Below, one piece after another: positions 9,090 through 17,756 of a stretch of DNA of 64,000 nucleotides (position 1 is the first letter of the stretch; every line of letters begins with the position of its first letter). The notes below the pieces were generated by a model. The model made no database searches. It saw nothing but the letters and a program-made list of their open reading frames with translations, and had not been told where the DNA came from. A program made the translations under genes and the position numbers. Origin of the DNA: Phytohabitans flavus (lineage in GTDB: Bacteria > Actinomycetota > Actinomycetes > Mycobacteriales > Micromonosporaceae); assembly GCF_011764545.1 (NCBI RefSeq), contig NZ_AP022870.1, forward strand, positions 3,766,001 to 3,830,000, given 5' to 3'.

Positions 9090-9710
9090 TTAGCTGTTCC
9101 AGTGGTCGGCCACGAGGTTGGCGGCCTGCGTTTCCCACTGCGCGTAGTGGTCCGGGTACGCCGACACCTGCACCGCCTGGGCGGCGTCGGTCAGCGGCAT
9201 GTCCTTCCAGCCCTCGACATTCTTCAGGCCGGACAGGAACGCCTTCGTCGAGTACTCGGGGTTGGTGATCTGCTCCGCCGAACCCCAGCCCGAGGACGGC
9301 CGCTGCTGGAACAGGCCCAGCGAGTCGTGGTCGTTCATGTCGCCGAGGTGGCCCAGGTTGTCCAGCTTGGACTCCTGAAGCGAGGTCGCGATCGCTACCA
9401 CGGCCGCGCGCTCGTCCATGCCGGACTTCTTGGTCGCCTCGATGATCGCCTTCGCGTTCTTCGTCTGCTCATCGTTCAGCTTGACGGAGGACTGCTGACC
9501 CTGCACACCGTGCGGCGACAGCTTGTCCATACCCGGCTTAGGCGCCGGCTTGTCAGTCTTCACCTGGGCGACCGCCACCGTGGCCGGAGCCGCAGTCGGT
9601 GCCTCATGCGCCGGCGAAGCCAGCGCGGCGGTGGTCGGTCCGAGCAGGGCACCACCGGCGAAGGCGAACCCCGCGAACGCGTGAACCGTCTTACGCAGCA
9701 TCGTGTTCAT
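9090..9710 (-). CDS. Secreted transglycosylase-like protein
   Basis: This 206-residue protein begins MNTMLRKTVHAFAGFAFAGG and has a signal peptide ending near ALASPAHEA, then a linker of about 50 residues rich in Ala, Lys and Pro. The C-terminal half is a lysozyme-fold/SLT-like module: KAIIEATKKSGMDERAAVVA, then ATSLQESKLDNL with the likely catalytic glutamate, and DHDSLGLFQQRPSSGWG. Similar actinobacterial proteins are cell-wall transglycosylase-like exoproteins, so a peptidoglycan role outside the cell is inferred. ATG 9710 has GGAG about 10 bases upstream. Unusual tandem repeats lie upstream, beyond about 9840. Confidence 0.8.
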   Translation of the reverse strand: MNTMLRKTVHAFAGFAFAGGALLGPTTAALASPAHEAPTAAPATVAVAQVKTDKPAPKPGMDKLSPHGVQGQQSSVKLNDEQTKNAKAIIEATKKSGMDERAAVVAIATSLQESKLDNLGHLGDMNDHDSLGLFQQRPSSGWGSAEQITNPEYSTKAFLSGLKNVEGWKDMPLTDAAQAVQVSAYPDHYAQWETQAANLVADHWNS

Positions 9711-9840
9711 GCTCGAATCTCCATTCCAAGCGGGAAAGGCGCACGCCTCCACCCACCAAAAAGAATTGGGGAGACGCGCATACGAGCGCCATTTCGGCAC
9801 TACCAAAAACAGGGGGATGCACATGTCCGGCGGTCTGTTT

Positions 9841-10160
9841 CACCGGCGCGGGTTAGTCAACGACCCGACCCCGCCCGGCATTCCCGGCCGAACTCCCGGC
9901 CCACTCTCTCGCGGGCCGTATGTGTAACGACCCCGGGCCGCCGGCCATTCCACCGGGCTTTCCGTGAGCCGTTTGTATAACGACCCCCGGCCGCCCGCCA
10001 TTCCATCGAGCTCTGGCCGACCGCGCTATTTCGTGAGCCGCATGTATAACGACCCGCGGGTGCCGGCCATTCCGCCGAACTCCCGGCCCGCGCCGGGACT
10101 CTTTCGTGAGCCGCATGTATAACGACGCCGGGCCGCCGGCCATTCCGCCGAGGTACTCGA
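9841..10160. repeat. Five diverged tandem repeats in a 650-base intergenic region
   Basis: A unit of about 53-73 bases recurs five times. Its best-conserved core reads CGTGAGCCGCATGTATAACG, followed about 15 bases on by CGGCCATTCC. The AACGA element starts at 9859, 9926, 9979, 10048 and 10121, giving spacings of 67, 53, 69 and 73 bases. The copies near 9926-10121 are the most alike. The rest of the 9711-10361 gap shows no convincing gene: open frames on the minus strand here only reflect the repeats and have unequal phase. Possible roles are a clustered protein-binding site or repeated structured RNA elements in the leader of the minus-strand gene at 9710. Confidence 0.75.
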
Positions 10161-10361
10161 CATTCACCCCCAGGCGTCGCGTAATCGGACATAACTCCGG
10201 GACCCGCGGGCGCGGAGGCGCGAGGGCGGCTCGCGGGTGCGTCGTATGCGAAGTTCGCTTGGTGGCCGCCCGTTGGATCGATGGCGTCCCCTGGCGTGAC
10301 AGGCGGGCCGGATTCGCTCGGATACGAACCGGATCACTCATTACGCCAGGACACCCTCACC

Positions 10362-10990
10362 ATGCTCGATCAGGTCATCCCGCTCGTCACGTCACCGTGG
10401 ATCTACCTGGTGGTATTCGTCGTCGTGGCGCTGGACGCGTTTTTCCCGGCTGTGCCCAGCGAGGCGATCGTGGTCGGTGTGAGTACGTTCGCCGCGCATG
10501 GCGATCCGTCCATCGTCGGCCTGATCGCGGCGGCGGCGGTCGGCGCGTTCCTCGGCGACACCGTCTCGTACGGTCTGGGTCGCCACGCCCTCGGTTCGGG
10601 CCGTTTCCTGCGCGCCCGGGCGTTACGTGCCGCCCACGACTGGGCCGGCCGCACGCTGCAGAGCCGGGCGGGACGGTGCTTGTCGTGTCCCGGTACATCC
10701 CCGGTGGCCGCACCGCCGCGACGCTTGTGGCCGGCTCGGTGCGGTACCCGATCCAGCGCTTTTGGTTCTTCACCGCCATCGCGGCGGTCTCCTGGGCGCT
10801 GTACTCGACCGGCACCGGCTACCTCGGCGGGCGGATCTTCCACGACCACCCGTACCAGGGCATCCTGGCCGGACTCGCGCTCGCCTTCGGCCTCACGCTG
10901 GCGATCGAGGGGGTCCGGTACCTGGTAAACCGGAGGGCGGCGAAGAAAGCTGTCACTGTGCCGGATATGCCCGTGTCTCCGCGGCCTTGA
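10362..10990 (+). pseudogene. DedA/VTT-family membrane protein, one frameshift
   Basis: The N-terminal part (MLDQVIPLVTSPWIY, then VPSEAIVVGVSTFAAHG and GAFLGDTVSYGLGR) and the C-terminal part (GGTVLVVSRYIPGGRTA onward) are both good DedA/VTT sequence but lie in different frames. One extra G in the run at 10666-10668 restores SRGGTVLVVSRYIPGG exactly as the family requires. DedA proteins are undecaprenyl-phosphate or lipid transporters/flippases of the inner membrane. The product would be about 209 residues. The 3' end overlaps the convergent modC gene by 38 bases. Because the break is a single base in a G run, it may be a sequencing error. Confidence 0.8.
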
Positions 10991-12011
10991 CCGCCGCCCA
11001 CACCTCCAGCCCGGCCTCCAGCCGCAGCGCGGCGGCCGCGAGCGGGGTGACGTCGGCCGCGGCGCCGATCGGGCCGGTCAGCTGTACCCGCAGGTTGTCG
11101 CCGTGTCGCTGGACGCCGGTGACCGTGGCCGGCCACGTGTTGCGGGGGCTCCCGTCCGGGCGGTCCGGGTAGAGGGCGACCGCGCTCGGCGAGAACGCCA
11201 CGAACACGTCGCCGTCGGCGCGCTCCGCCACGGACAGCTCGAACCCGTCGGACAGCGCGACGGTGTGCCCGTCGGCCTTGCCCCGGTACAGGTTGAGCCC
11301 GACGAGCCGCGCCACGTAGTCCGTGCGCGGGCGGGCGGTGATGGTGGCCGCGTCACCCTCCTGGACGCTGCGGCCGTGCTCGACGATGACGAGGCGGTCG
11401 GCGAGCACCAGCGCGTCCAGCGGGTCGTGGGTGACCAGCAGCGTGGCCCCGGGGTGGCCGGTGAGGTGGCGGTGCAGCTCGGCCCGGGTGTCGAGGCGGG
11501 TGCGCGCGTCCAGCGCGGCGAGTGGCTCGTCGAGCAGCAGCAGCGTGGGGTCGACGGCGAGCGCGCGGGCCAGCGCCACCCGCTGTGCCTGGCCACCGGA
11601 GAGGTGGCGGGGGCGGCGCCGGGCGTACGCGGCGAGCCCGACCCGGGCCAGCCAGTCGGCGGCGTGTGCGCGGGCCTCGCGGCGGGGCATGCCGTGGCGG
11701 CGCGGGCCGAACGCCACGTTGTCCAGTGTGGACAGATGCGGGAAGAGCAGGTAGTCCTGGAACACCACGCCGATCGGGCGCCGCTCCGGCGGGGTCCACA
11801 GGCGGCGGTCGGGGCGGTCGAGGTCGCGGCCGCCGAGCGTGACGTGGCCGGCGGCGAGCGGCGTGAGGCCGGCGAGGGCGCGCAGGGCGGTGGTCTTGCC
11901 CGCGCCGTTGGGCCCGAGGAGCGCGACGACCTCGCCCGGCGCGATGGTGAGCCGCAGGTCCAGGTCGAAGTCTCCGCGCTGGACCAGCAGGTGTGCGTCG
12001 AGCGCGGTCAT
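10953..12011 (-). CDS. modC: Molybdate ABC transporter ATP-binding protein ModC
   Basis: This 352-residue ABC ATPase has Walker A LLGPNGAGKTT near residue 33, signature LSGGQAQRVALARAL, Walker B LLLLDEPLAALD and the switch histidine in LLVTHD. A C-terminal TOBE/Mop-like domain (about residues 285-345) contains VTGVQRHGDNLRVQLTG, as expected for ModC. It starts at ATG 12011, overlapping the modB stop by four bases. It powers molybdate import with ModA and ModB. The extension of the open frame upstream lies inside modB and is not real. Confidence 0.93.
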   Translation of the reverse strand: MTALDAHLLVQRGDFDLDLRLTIAPGEVVALLGPNGAGKTTALRALAGLTPLAAGHVTLGGRDLDRPDRRLWTPPERRPIGVVFQDYLLFPHLSTLDNVAFGPRRHGMPRREARAHAADWLARVGLAAYARRRPRHLSGGQAQRVALARALAVDPTLLLLDEPLAALDARTRLDTRAELHRHLTGHPGATLLVTHDPLDALVLADRLVIVEHGRSVQEGDAATITARPRTDYVARLVGLNLYRGKADGHTVALSDGFELSVAERADGDVFVAFSPSAVALYPDRPDGSPRNTWPATVTGVQRHGDNLRVQLTGPIGAAADVTPLAAAALRLEAGLEVWAAVKAAETRAYPAQ

Positions 12012-12796
12012 GCGCTCGTGATCCACTTGTCGCGGAGCGCGGCCAGGATCGTCACCGACACCACCAGCAGGATGAGGCTGAGCACGATCGCCGCTTCCAG
12101 GTCGGTCTCCAGCGCCAGGTAGACCGCGAGCGGCATGGTCTGGGTGCGGCCGGGGAAGTTGCCGGCGAACGTGATCGTCGCGCCGAACTCGCCCAGCGCC
12201 CGCGCCCAGCACAGCACCGCCCCCGCGGCCACGCCGGGCGCGACGAGCGGGAGCGTCACGTGCGTGAAAGTCGTCCAGCGGCCGGCGCCGAGCGTGGCCG
12301 CGGCCTCCTCGTAGCGGGCGTCGGCGCCGCGCAGCGCGCCCTCGACGGCGATGACCAGGAACGGCATCGCCACGAACGCCTCGGCCAGCACCACCCCGGT
12401 CGTCGTGAACGGCAGCGTCACCCCGAAGGTGCTGTCCAGCCAGCTGCCGAGCAGCCCGCGGCGGCCGAAGACGAGCAGCAGCGCGACGCCACCGACCACC
12501 GGCGGCAGTACGAGCGGGACGGTGACCAGCGCGCGGACCAGCCGCCGCCCGGGGAACGGCACCCGGGCGAGCAGCCAGGCCAGCGGTACGCCGAGCACCA
12601 CGCAGAACAGCGTGGCGATCGTCGAGGTCTGTAGCGACAGCCGCAGCGCGGTGAGCACGCCCGGCTCGGCCAGGCGCTGCGGGAGCGTCCCCCACGGCGC
12701 CCGGACGAGCAGCCCGGCCAGCGGCAGTACGAGGAAGGCGAGCCCGAGCCCGGCCGGCACGAGCAGTGCCAGCGGCACCCGGGCGCGCTCCCTCAT
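12008..12796 (-). CDS. modB: Molybdate ABC transporter permease ModB
   Basis: This 262-residue inner-membrane permease has five to six hydrophobic helices and the EAA loop sequence YEEAAATLGAGRWTTFTHVT, which couples to the ATPase. The family motif ALGEFGATITFAGN sits near residue 205 and is characteristic of molybdate/tungstate permeases. ATG 12796 overlaps the modA stop and its own stop overlaps modC, each by four bases, so translation is coupled through the operon. Confidence 0.94.
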   Translation of the reverse strand: MRERARVPLALLVPAGLGLAFLVLPLAGLLVRAPWGTLPQRLAEPGVLTALRLSLQTSTIATLFCVVLGVPLAWLLARVPFPGRRLVRALVTVPLVLPPVVGGVALLLVFGRRGLLGSWLDSTFGVTLPFTTTGVVLAEAFVAMPFLVIAVEGALRGADARYEEAAATLGAGRWTTFTHVTLPLVAPGVAAGAVLCWARALGEFGATITFAGNFPGRTQTMPLAVYLALETDLEAAIVLSLILLVVSVTILAALRDKWITSA

Positions 12797-13587
12797 GGGG
12801 CCTGGAACCCAGCCGCGGTCAGTACGGCCTTGGCCTTCTCCGATTGGACGAACGTGACGAACGCCTGCGCGCCCGCCTTGTTGGGTGACTCCTTGAGCAC
12901 CGCGATCGGGTAGTCGTTGATGGCACCGGCCGACTCCGGGAACTCCACGCCGTCCACATCGGACGACGCCGCGTTGACGTCGGTGCGGTACACGAGTGCG
13001 GCGTCCACCTCGCCGAGCTTCACCTTGGACAGTGCCGCCTTCACGTCCTGCTCCAGCGTCACCGGTGTGAGCTTGACGCCCGCGGTGTCGAGCGCCTTCT
13101 TGGCGGCGGCGCCGCACGGCACCTGCTCGGCGCAGAGGGCGACCTTGGCCCCCGGCTTGGTGAGGTCGGCCAGCCCCTTGACCCCGTTGGGGTTTCCGTT
13201 GGGTACGGCGATGACGAGCTGGTTCTTCACGAACGTGACCGGCGTGCCGTCGGCGCCGTCCGCGTCGGTAACCGTCTTCATCGTGGCCGCCGAGGCGGCC
13301 GCGAAGACGTCGGCCGGCGCGCCCTCGTTGATCTGTGTGGCCAGCTGGGAGCTGCCGGCGAAGTTGAACTTCACCGTCGCCTCCGGGTTGGCCGCCTCGA
13401 AGTCCTTGCCGATCTGCGTGAACGACTCGGTCAACGACGCTGCGGCGAACACGGTGACCGTACCGCTGACGCTGGCGACTGCCGCGCTTGTCGCCGTACC
13501 CGCACCCGTACCCGTATCGGTGGCGTCGTCGCCACCGCATCCCGTAAGCAGAAGAAGCGCGGCGAGTGCCGCGGCCCGTATCTTCAC
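12793..13587 (-). CDS. modA: Molybdate-binding lipoprotein ModA
   Basis: This 264-residue periplasmic-type binding protein has a lipoprotein signal peptide with lipobox LLTGCGG, so it is membrane-anchored outside the cell. The mature part shows VTVFAAASLTESF, FAGSSQLATQINEGAPADVF and VYRTDVNAA, all standard for ModA. The GTG start at 13587 overlaps the stop of the upstream regulator gene (GTGA). Confidence 0.94.
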   Translation of the reverse strand: MKIRAAALAALLLLTGCGGDDATDTGTGAGTATSAAVASVSGTVTVFAAASLTESFTQIGKDFEAANPEATVKFNFAGSSQLATQINEGAPADVFAAASAATMKTVTDADGADGTPVTFVKNQLVIAVPNGNPNGVKGLADLTKPGAKVALCAEQVPCGAAAKKALDTAGVKLTPVTLEQDVKAALSKVKLGEVDAALVYRTDVNAASSDVDGVEFPESAGAINDYPIAVLKESPNKAGAQAFVTFVQSEKAKAVLTAAGFQAP

Positions 13588-14009
13588 TGCTGGACCCTCC
13601 CCTTCACGCCGCCGGGTGGCGGCCCCTTCTCCACCACGACGGTGGTGGATTTGATCACCGCGACGGCGACCGAGCCGACGGCGAGGTCGAGGTCGTCGAC
13701 CGCCTCCCGGCTCATCAGCGACACGACGCGGAACGGGCCGGCCTGGATGTCCACCTGGGCCATCACGGTGTCCTTGACGACGGCGGTGACGATGCCGCGC
13801 AGCCTGTTTCGCGCCGACGAGGTCTCGCTCCCCTCCTCGGGAGCCTCGCCCAGTGAGCGGGCGAAGCCGGCCAGCTCGGGCCCGCTGATCACCCGGTGGC
13901 CGTGCTCGTCGCGGGTGGCGGGCAACCGTCCTGAGTCGACCCAGCGCCGCACGGTGTCGGCGCTGACCCCGAGCAGCTCGGCCGCCTCCCCGATCCGGAA
14001 GTCCGTCAC
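13584..14009 (-). CDS. HTH-TOBE molybdenum-binding regulator
   Basis: This 141-residue protein fuses a MerR/excisionase-type helix-turn-helix (FRIGEAAELLGVSADTVRRW, residues 4-23) to a molybdate-binding TOBE/Mop domain (NRLRGIVTAVVKDTVMAQV onward). It is the first gene of a four-gene overlapping operon with modABC and therefore probably senses molybdate and controls the operon, in place of a canonical ModE. The GTG at 14009 gives VTDFRIGEAAE. It is divergent from the methyltransferase gene at 14113. Confidence 0.85.
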   Translation of the reverse strand: MTDFRIGEAAELLGVSADTVRRWVDSGRLPATRDEHGHRVISGPELAGFARSLGEAPEEGSETSSARNRLRGIVTAVVKDTVMAQVDIQAGPFRVVSLMSREAVDDLDLAVGSVAVAVIKSTTVVVEKGPPPGGVKGRVQQ

Positions 14010-14112
14010 ATCGCCGACTTTAAACCTCGCAGACCCGAGGCAAAACCACCCGACGGGCTCGCGTACGCGTGGGTGGTATCGACATCTGGGCTCGCATCTG
14101 CATGATGGAGGG

Positions 14113-15120
14113 ATGACCTCGGTGCCGCCCTGGCAGGACCTGACCGCTGAGCAGGCCATCCGCTGGCGCGAGGTCCTCGACGGCCTGGCCGGGCTGCTGC
14201 CGGCCGGCGCCACCACGGTGCTCGTCGACGGCGTGGCGGCGGAGCGGAGCGCGGTGGTCGCCGACCGGCTGGCGGTGACCCTGCACAGCACCGGTCGCCC
14301 CTGCGTCCGCCTCAACGGCACCGACCCCCTGCCCGCGACGCTCGGCGCGAGCACGGTCACGGTCGCGCACGGACCCCGCACGGGCTCGGAAAGTGACGTC
14401 GTGATCTGGCTGCGCACCGGGACGCGCCGCGGCGACGAGGGTCGCGACGCGGACATCGTGGTCGACCTGTACGACCCGGCGTGGCCGGTGATCCGCCACG
14501 TCTGCGCCCGGCTGGCCGGCCACGGCAGCTGGTACGTGACGGAGAGCCGGGCGTTCTTCGCCACGCGCGCCGCCACCTGGGACACGAAGTTCGGCGACGA
14601 CATTCCGGCGTACGCGGCGGCGGTCGCGGAGTCCGGCATCCCGGCCGGCGGCGTCGTGCTCGACGCGGGCTGCGGTACCGGTCGCGCGCTGCCGGCCCTG
14701 CGCGACGCGGTCGGCCCCACCGGCGTCGTCGTGGGTGCCGACCTGACGCCGCAGATGCTGGCGATCGCCGAGGCCCGGCAGGACGCCGCCGGCGCGGCGC
14801 TGATCCTCGCCGACGCCCGCCGCCTGCCGCTGCGCTCGTCCACGATTGACGCCGTCTTCGCCGCCGGCCTGGTCACCCACCTGCCGGACATGACCGCCGG
14901 CCTCGCCGAGCTGGCCCGCGTGACCAAGCCCGGCGGGCGGCTAGTCCTCTTCCACCCGTCCGGCCGGCTGGCCCTGGCCGCCCGCCACGGCCGGACCCTC
15001 GCGCCCGACGACCCGCTCGGCGAGGCCGTGCTCCGGCATCACCTGGCCGAGGCCGGCTGGTGCCTGGAGGCGTACGACGACCCGCCACACCGGTTCTTTG
15101 CGCTGGCCGGGCGGAGGTAG
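14113..15120 (+). CDS. SAM methyltransferase with N-terminal degenerate uridine-kinase-like domain
   Basis: This 335-residue protein has two parts. Residues about 30-150 look like a P-loop nucleoside kinase of the uridine kinase family (TTVLVDGVAAERSAVVADRL and ADIVVDLYDPAWPVIRH), but the GxxGxGKS/T lysine-containing loop is absent, so kinase activity is unlikely. Residues about 170-335 are a class I methyltransferase with motif I VVLDAGCGTGRALP, ADLTPQMLAIAEAR, and GLVTHLPDMTAGLAELARV. ATG 14113 has GGAGGG directly upstream. The methyl acceptor is unknown. Confidence 0.85.
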   Translation: MTSVPPWQDLTAEQAIRWREVLDGLAGLLPAGATTVLVDGVAAERSAVVADRLAVTLHSTGRPCVRLNGTDPLPATLGASTVTVAHGPRTGSESDVVIWLRTGTRRGDEGRDADIVVDLYDPAWPVIRHVCARLAGHGSWYVTESRAFFATRAATWDTKFGDDIPAYAAAVAESGIPAGGVVLDAGCGTGRALPALRDAVGPTGVVVGADLTPQMLAIAEARQDAAGAALILADARRLPLRSSTIDAVFAAGLVTHLPDMTAGLAELARVTKPGGRLVLFHPSGRLALAARHGRTLAPDDPLGEAVLRHHLAEAGWCLEAYDDPPHRFFALAGRR

Positions 15121-15159
15121 GCGGATCCACTCTTGACCGGGGCGCGGCGAGCGGCAATA

Positions 15160-15178
15160 GTTAATCAACTTGACTAAC
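15160..15178. promoter_or_regulatory. Palindromic operator before the ROK regulator gene
   Basis: GTTAATCAACTTGACTAAC is a 19-base near-perfect palindrome (GTTA-TCAA / TTGA-TAAC; one mismatched pair). It ends 20 bases before the ROK start at 15199 and is markedly AT-rich against its surroundings. ROK repressors commonly autoregulate through such sites, so it probably controls the operon 15199-21736. Confidence 0.7.
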
Positions 15179-15198
15179 GCTCCTCGCGGAGAGGTTTG

Positions 15199-16350
15199 AT
15201 GACGCGACTCGCCGGTTCCTCGAAGCTGCTCCGGGCCATGAACGAGAGCGCCACGCTGGCGCTCCTGCTCGACCGGGGCACGCTCACCCGCGGCGACCTG
15301 CGCGAGATCACCGGCCTCTCCAAGCCCACGACGTCCGAGGTCATGCGGCGCCTCACCGACGCCGGCCTGGCCGTCGTGGTCGGCCATACGAGCGGCGGGC
15401 CGGGTCCGAGCGCGGAGATCTACGCGGCCAACCCGGCCGCCGGCCACGCCATCGCCATTTCGGTACGGGAGACGCAGTCCCCCCACCTCTGCGCCGTCCT
15501 CTGTGACCTGGCCGGTACCGAGGTGGCCCGCGCCGATGTGACGGCGGCGGCCGACCCGGTGCCGGCGGTGGCCGGGCTTGTCGACGACCTGTCCCGCCAA
15601 GCGGGGCTGGTGCCGGGCAGCGCCCGGCTCGTCCAGCTCGGCCTCCCCGGGTCGTACGACGCGGCGGCCGGCGTCATCCGGCACATCGACGTGCCCGGCT
15701 GGGACCGGCCCGGGCTCGTCGACGACCTGGCCACCCGGCTCGGCGCCACGGTGGCGGCGGACAACGACGTCAACCTCGCCGCCATCGCCGAGCGCCACCA
15801 CGGGGTGGCCGGGGCGGTGGAGAGCTTCGCCCTCATGTGGTTCTCCGGCGGCCTCGGCCTCGCCATCGACCTGGGCGGCACGCTGCTGCGCGGCGCCCGT
15901 GGCGGGGCCGGCGAGATCGGGTACGTGCCGGTCGGCCTCGGTCGCGGCGCCGACCGTACCGACCTGACCGACCTCGCCGGCGGTCCCGCGGTCCTCGCGC
16001 TCGCCGCCGAGCACGGCATCGACGCCGCGACCCCGGAGGCGGCGGTCGCGGCGGGGACGCCACCCTTCCTCGACGCGCTCGCCGAGCGGATCGCGTACGG
16101 GCTCGCCGCCGTCGCGGCCGTCCTCGACCCGCCGCTCATCGTGCTCGCCGGCGATGTGGGGCGGGCCGGCGGCGACGCGCTCGCCGACCGGGTCACCGCC
16201 GCGCTGCGGGCCAGTACCCCACTGGACACCGCGATCGCCGCCACCGGTGTCACCGAGGACCCGGTGCTCCTCGGCGCTCAGGTGGCCGCCCAGCACGCGC
16301 TCCGCGAACAGATCATCACTACCCTCCGGGACGCCGCGCCCGCCGCATAG
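15199..16350 (+). CDS. ROK-family transcriptional regulator
   Basis: This 383-residue protein has an N-terminal winged helix (LREITGLSKPTTSEVMRRLT) and a ROK sugar-sensing domain with ADNDVNLAAIAERHHG and GGLGLAIDLGG. The zinc motif CxCGxxGC usual in ROK proteins is missing after AGEIGYVPVG, so this is a divergent member. It heads an operon for a sugar ABC importer, a GH4 glycosidase and a sugar kinase and likely represses it until the sugar is present. ATG 15199 has GGAGAGG upstream; TTG 15196 is an alternative. Confidence 0.88.
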   Translation: MTRLAGSSKLLRAMNESATLALLLDRGTLTRGDLREITGLSKPTTSEVMRRLTDAGLAVVVGHTSGGPGPSAEIYAANPAAGHAIAISVRETQSPHLCAVLCDLAGTEVARADVTAAADPVPAVAGLVDDLSRQAGLVPGSARLVQLGLPGSYDAAAGVIRHIDVPGWDRPGLVDDLATRLGATVAADNDVNLAAIAERHHGVAGAVESFALMWFSGGLGLAIDLGGTLLRGARGGAGEIGYVPVGLGRGADRTDLTDLAGGPAVLALAAEHGIDAATPEAAVAAGTPPFLDALAERIAYGLAAVAAVLDPPLIVLAGDVGRAGGDALADRVTAALRASTPLDTAIAATGVTEDPVLLGAQVAAQHALREQIITTLRDAAPAA

Positions 16351-16421
16351 ACCCCCGCCCCGCCCAGACCCCACGGCATCCCCCCATCCGCCGGACCACC
16401 CACCGGAAGGAGTGCTCAACC

Positions 16422-17756
16422 ATGCCCTCATTGAGCCGAAAAATACGCATAAGTAGCGTCATGGCGACCGCCGCACTGCTCGCCGTCAGCGCCTGTACCC
16501 CTGGTGAGGCGGAAAAGCCGGTCGCCTCCCCCGGCACCGAGGCATCCGGCACCGTCGAGTTCTGGCACTTCTTCACCGACCGCGAGGCCGCGGCGATCGA
16601 CACGATCGTGGCCGACTTCAAGGCCGCCCACCCCAAGATCGACGTCGTGGTGAAGTCGGGCCAGGACGACACCAAGATGCTCCAGGCGATCGGCGCCGGC
16701 CAGGGCCCCGACGTCGGCCTGTCGTACTCCACCGACACGGTCGGCAAGTTCTGTGCCAGCGGGGCGTGGCTGGACCTCAAGCCGTACATCGAGCGAGACG
16801 GCGTGGACCTCGCCAAGATCCCGCCGACGGTGCGCAGCTACACGGAGTTCAAGGGGCGGCGCTGCGCGATGCCGTTCCTCGCCGACACGTACGGCTTCTA
16901 CTACAACAAGACGCTCCTCGCCGAGGCCGGCATCGCCGCGCCGCCGAAGACGCTGACCGAGCTGGCCGACGCGGCCAAGAAGCTCACCAAGCGCAAGCCG
17001 GACGGGACCATCGAGCGGGCCGGCTTCCTGCCGCTGTTCGGCTTCTACGAGCACTCCCCCTCGCACCTCGCCCCCGCGGTGGGTGCCAAGTGGCTCAACG
17101 ACGACGGCACCAGCGCGATCGGCTCCGACCCGGCCTGGCTGGAGCTGCTCAAGTGGCAGAAGGACCTCGTCGACTGGTACGGCTTCGACAAGCTGGAGAA
17201 GTTCCGGGCCAGCCTGGGCGACGAGTGGTCCGCCGACAACGCGTTCCACAAGGGACAGGTCGCGATGATGGTGGACGGCGAGTACCGGATCGCCTTCCTG
17301 CGCGACCAGGCCAAGGACGTGAAGTTCGGCACCGCCCCGCTGCCGGTCAGCGACGCGCACCCCGACTGGTACGGCGGCGGCTACGTCACCGGCAACGTCA
17401 TCGGCGTCTCGAAGACGGCGAAGAACCCGGAGGCCGCCTGGGCGCTGATCCGGTACCTGACCACGGACACCGGGGCGATCGTCAAGCTGGCCAACCTCAT
17501 CAAGAACGTGCCGAGCACCACCGACGCGCTCGCCGCCCCGGGCGACCTGGGCAACGACGCGGACTTCAAGGTGTTCCTCGACATCTTCGCGCACCCGCAC
17601 ACGTCGACCACGCCGCCGAGCGCGGTCGGGCCGGCGTACGAGGAGGCGCTCTCCACGTACCTCCAGAAGTACCAGGCCGGGCCGGCCGGCGACCCGAGCG
17701 CCGGGCTCAAGGACGTGGACAAGCAGATCAACCAGCTCGTCCAGCTCGCCGGCTGA
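16422..17756 (+). CDS. Sugar ABC transporter substrate-binding lipoprotein
   Basis: This 444-residue family 1 extracellular solute-binding protein has a signal peptide ending in the lipobox LLAVSACTPG. VEFWHFFTDREAAAIDTIV and YGFYYNKTLLAEAGI are typical of oligosaccharide-binding proteins. GGAAGGAG stands about 10 bases before ATG 16422. It captures a sugar outside the cell and delivers it to the two permeases encoded next. No ATPase is encoded in the cluster, so a shared MsiK-type ATPase elsewhere is expected (inference from actinobacterial CUT1 systems). Confidence 0.92.
   Translation: MPSLSRKIRISSVMATAALLAVSACTPGEAEKPVASPGTEASGTVEFWHFFTDREAAAIDTIVADFKAAHPKIDVVVKSGQDDTKMLQAIGAGQGPDVGLSYSTDTVGKFCASGAWLDLKPYIERDGVDLAKIPPTVRSYTEFKGRRCAMPFLADTYGFYYNKTLLAEAGIAAPPKTLTELADAAKKLTKRKPDGTIERAGFLPLFGFYEHSPSHLAPAVGAKWLNDDGTSAIGSDPAWLELLKWQKDLVDWYGFDKLEKFRASLGDEWSADNAFHKGQVAMMVDGEYRIAFLRDQAKDVKFGTAPLPVSDAHPDWYGGGYVTGNVIGVSKTAKNPEAAWALIRYLTTDTGAIVKLANLIKNVPSTTDALAAPGDLGNDADFKVFLDIFAHPHTSTTPPSAVGPAYEEALSTYLQKYQAGPAGDPSAGLKDVDKQINQLVQLAG

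Noticed and set aside
9711..9840. Possible cyclic di-AMP (ydaO-type) riboswitch before the transglycosylase-like gene
   Set aside because: Such switches often precede cell-wall hydrolase genes in actinobacteria, but I could not match the conserved core, so only the repeats are reported.
9853..10341. Minus-strand open frames with repeated peptide blocks
   Set aside because: They arise from the DNA repeats, the repeat spacing is not a multiple of three, and there is no family similarity or ribosome site.
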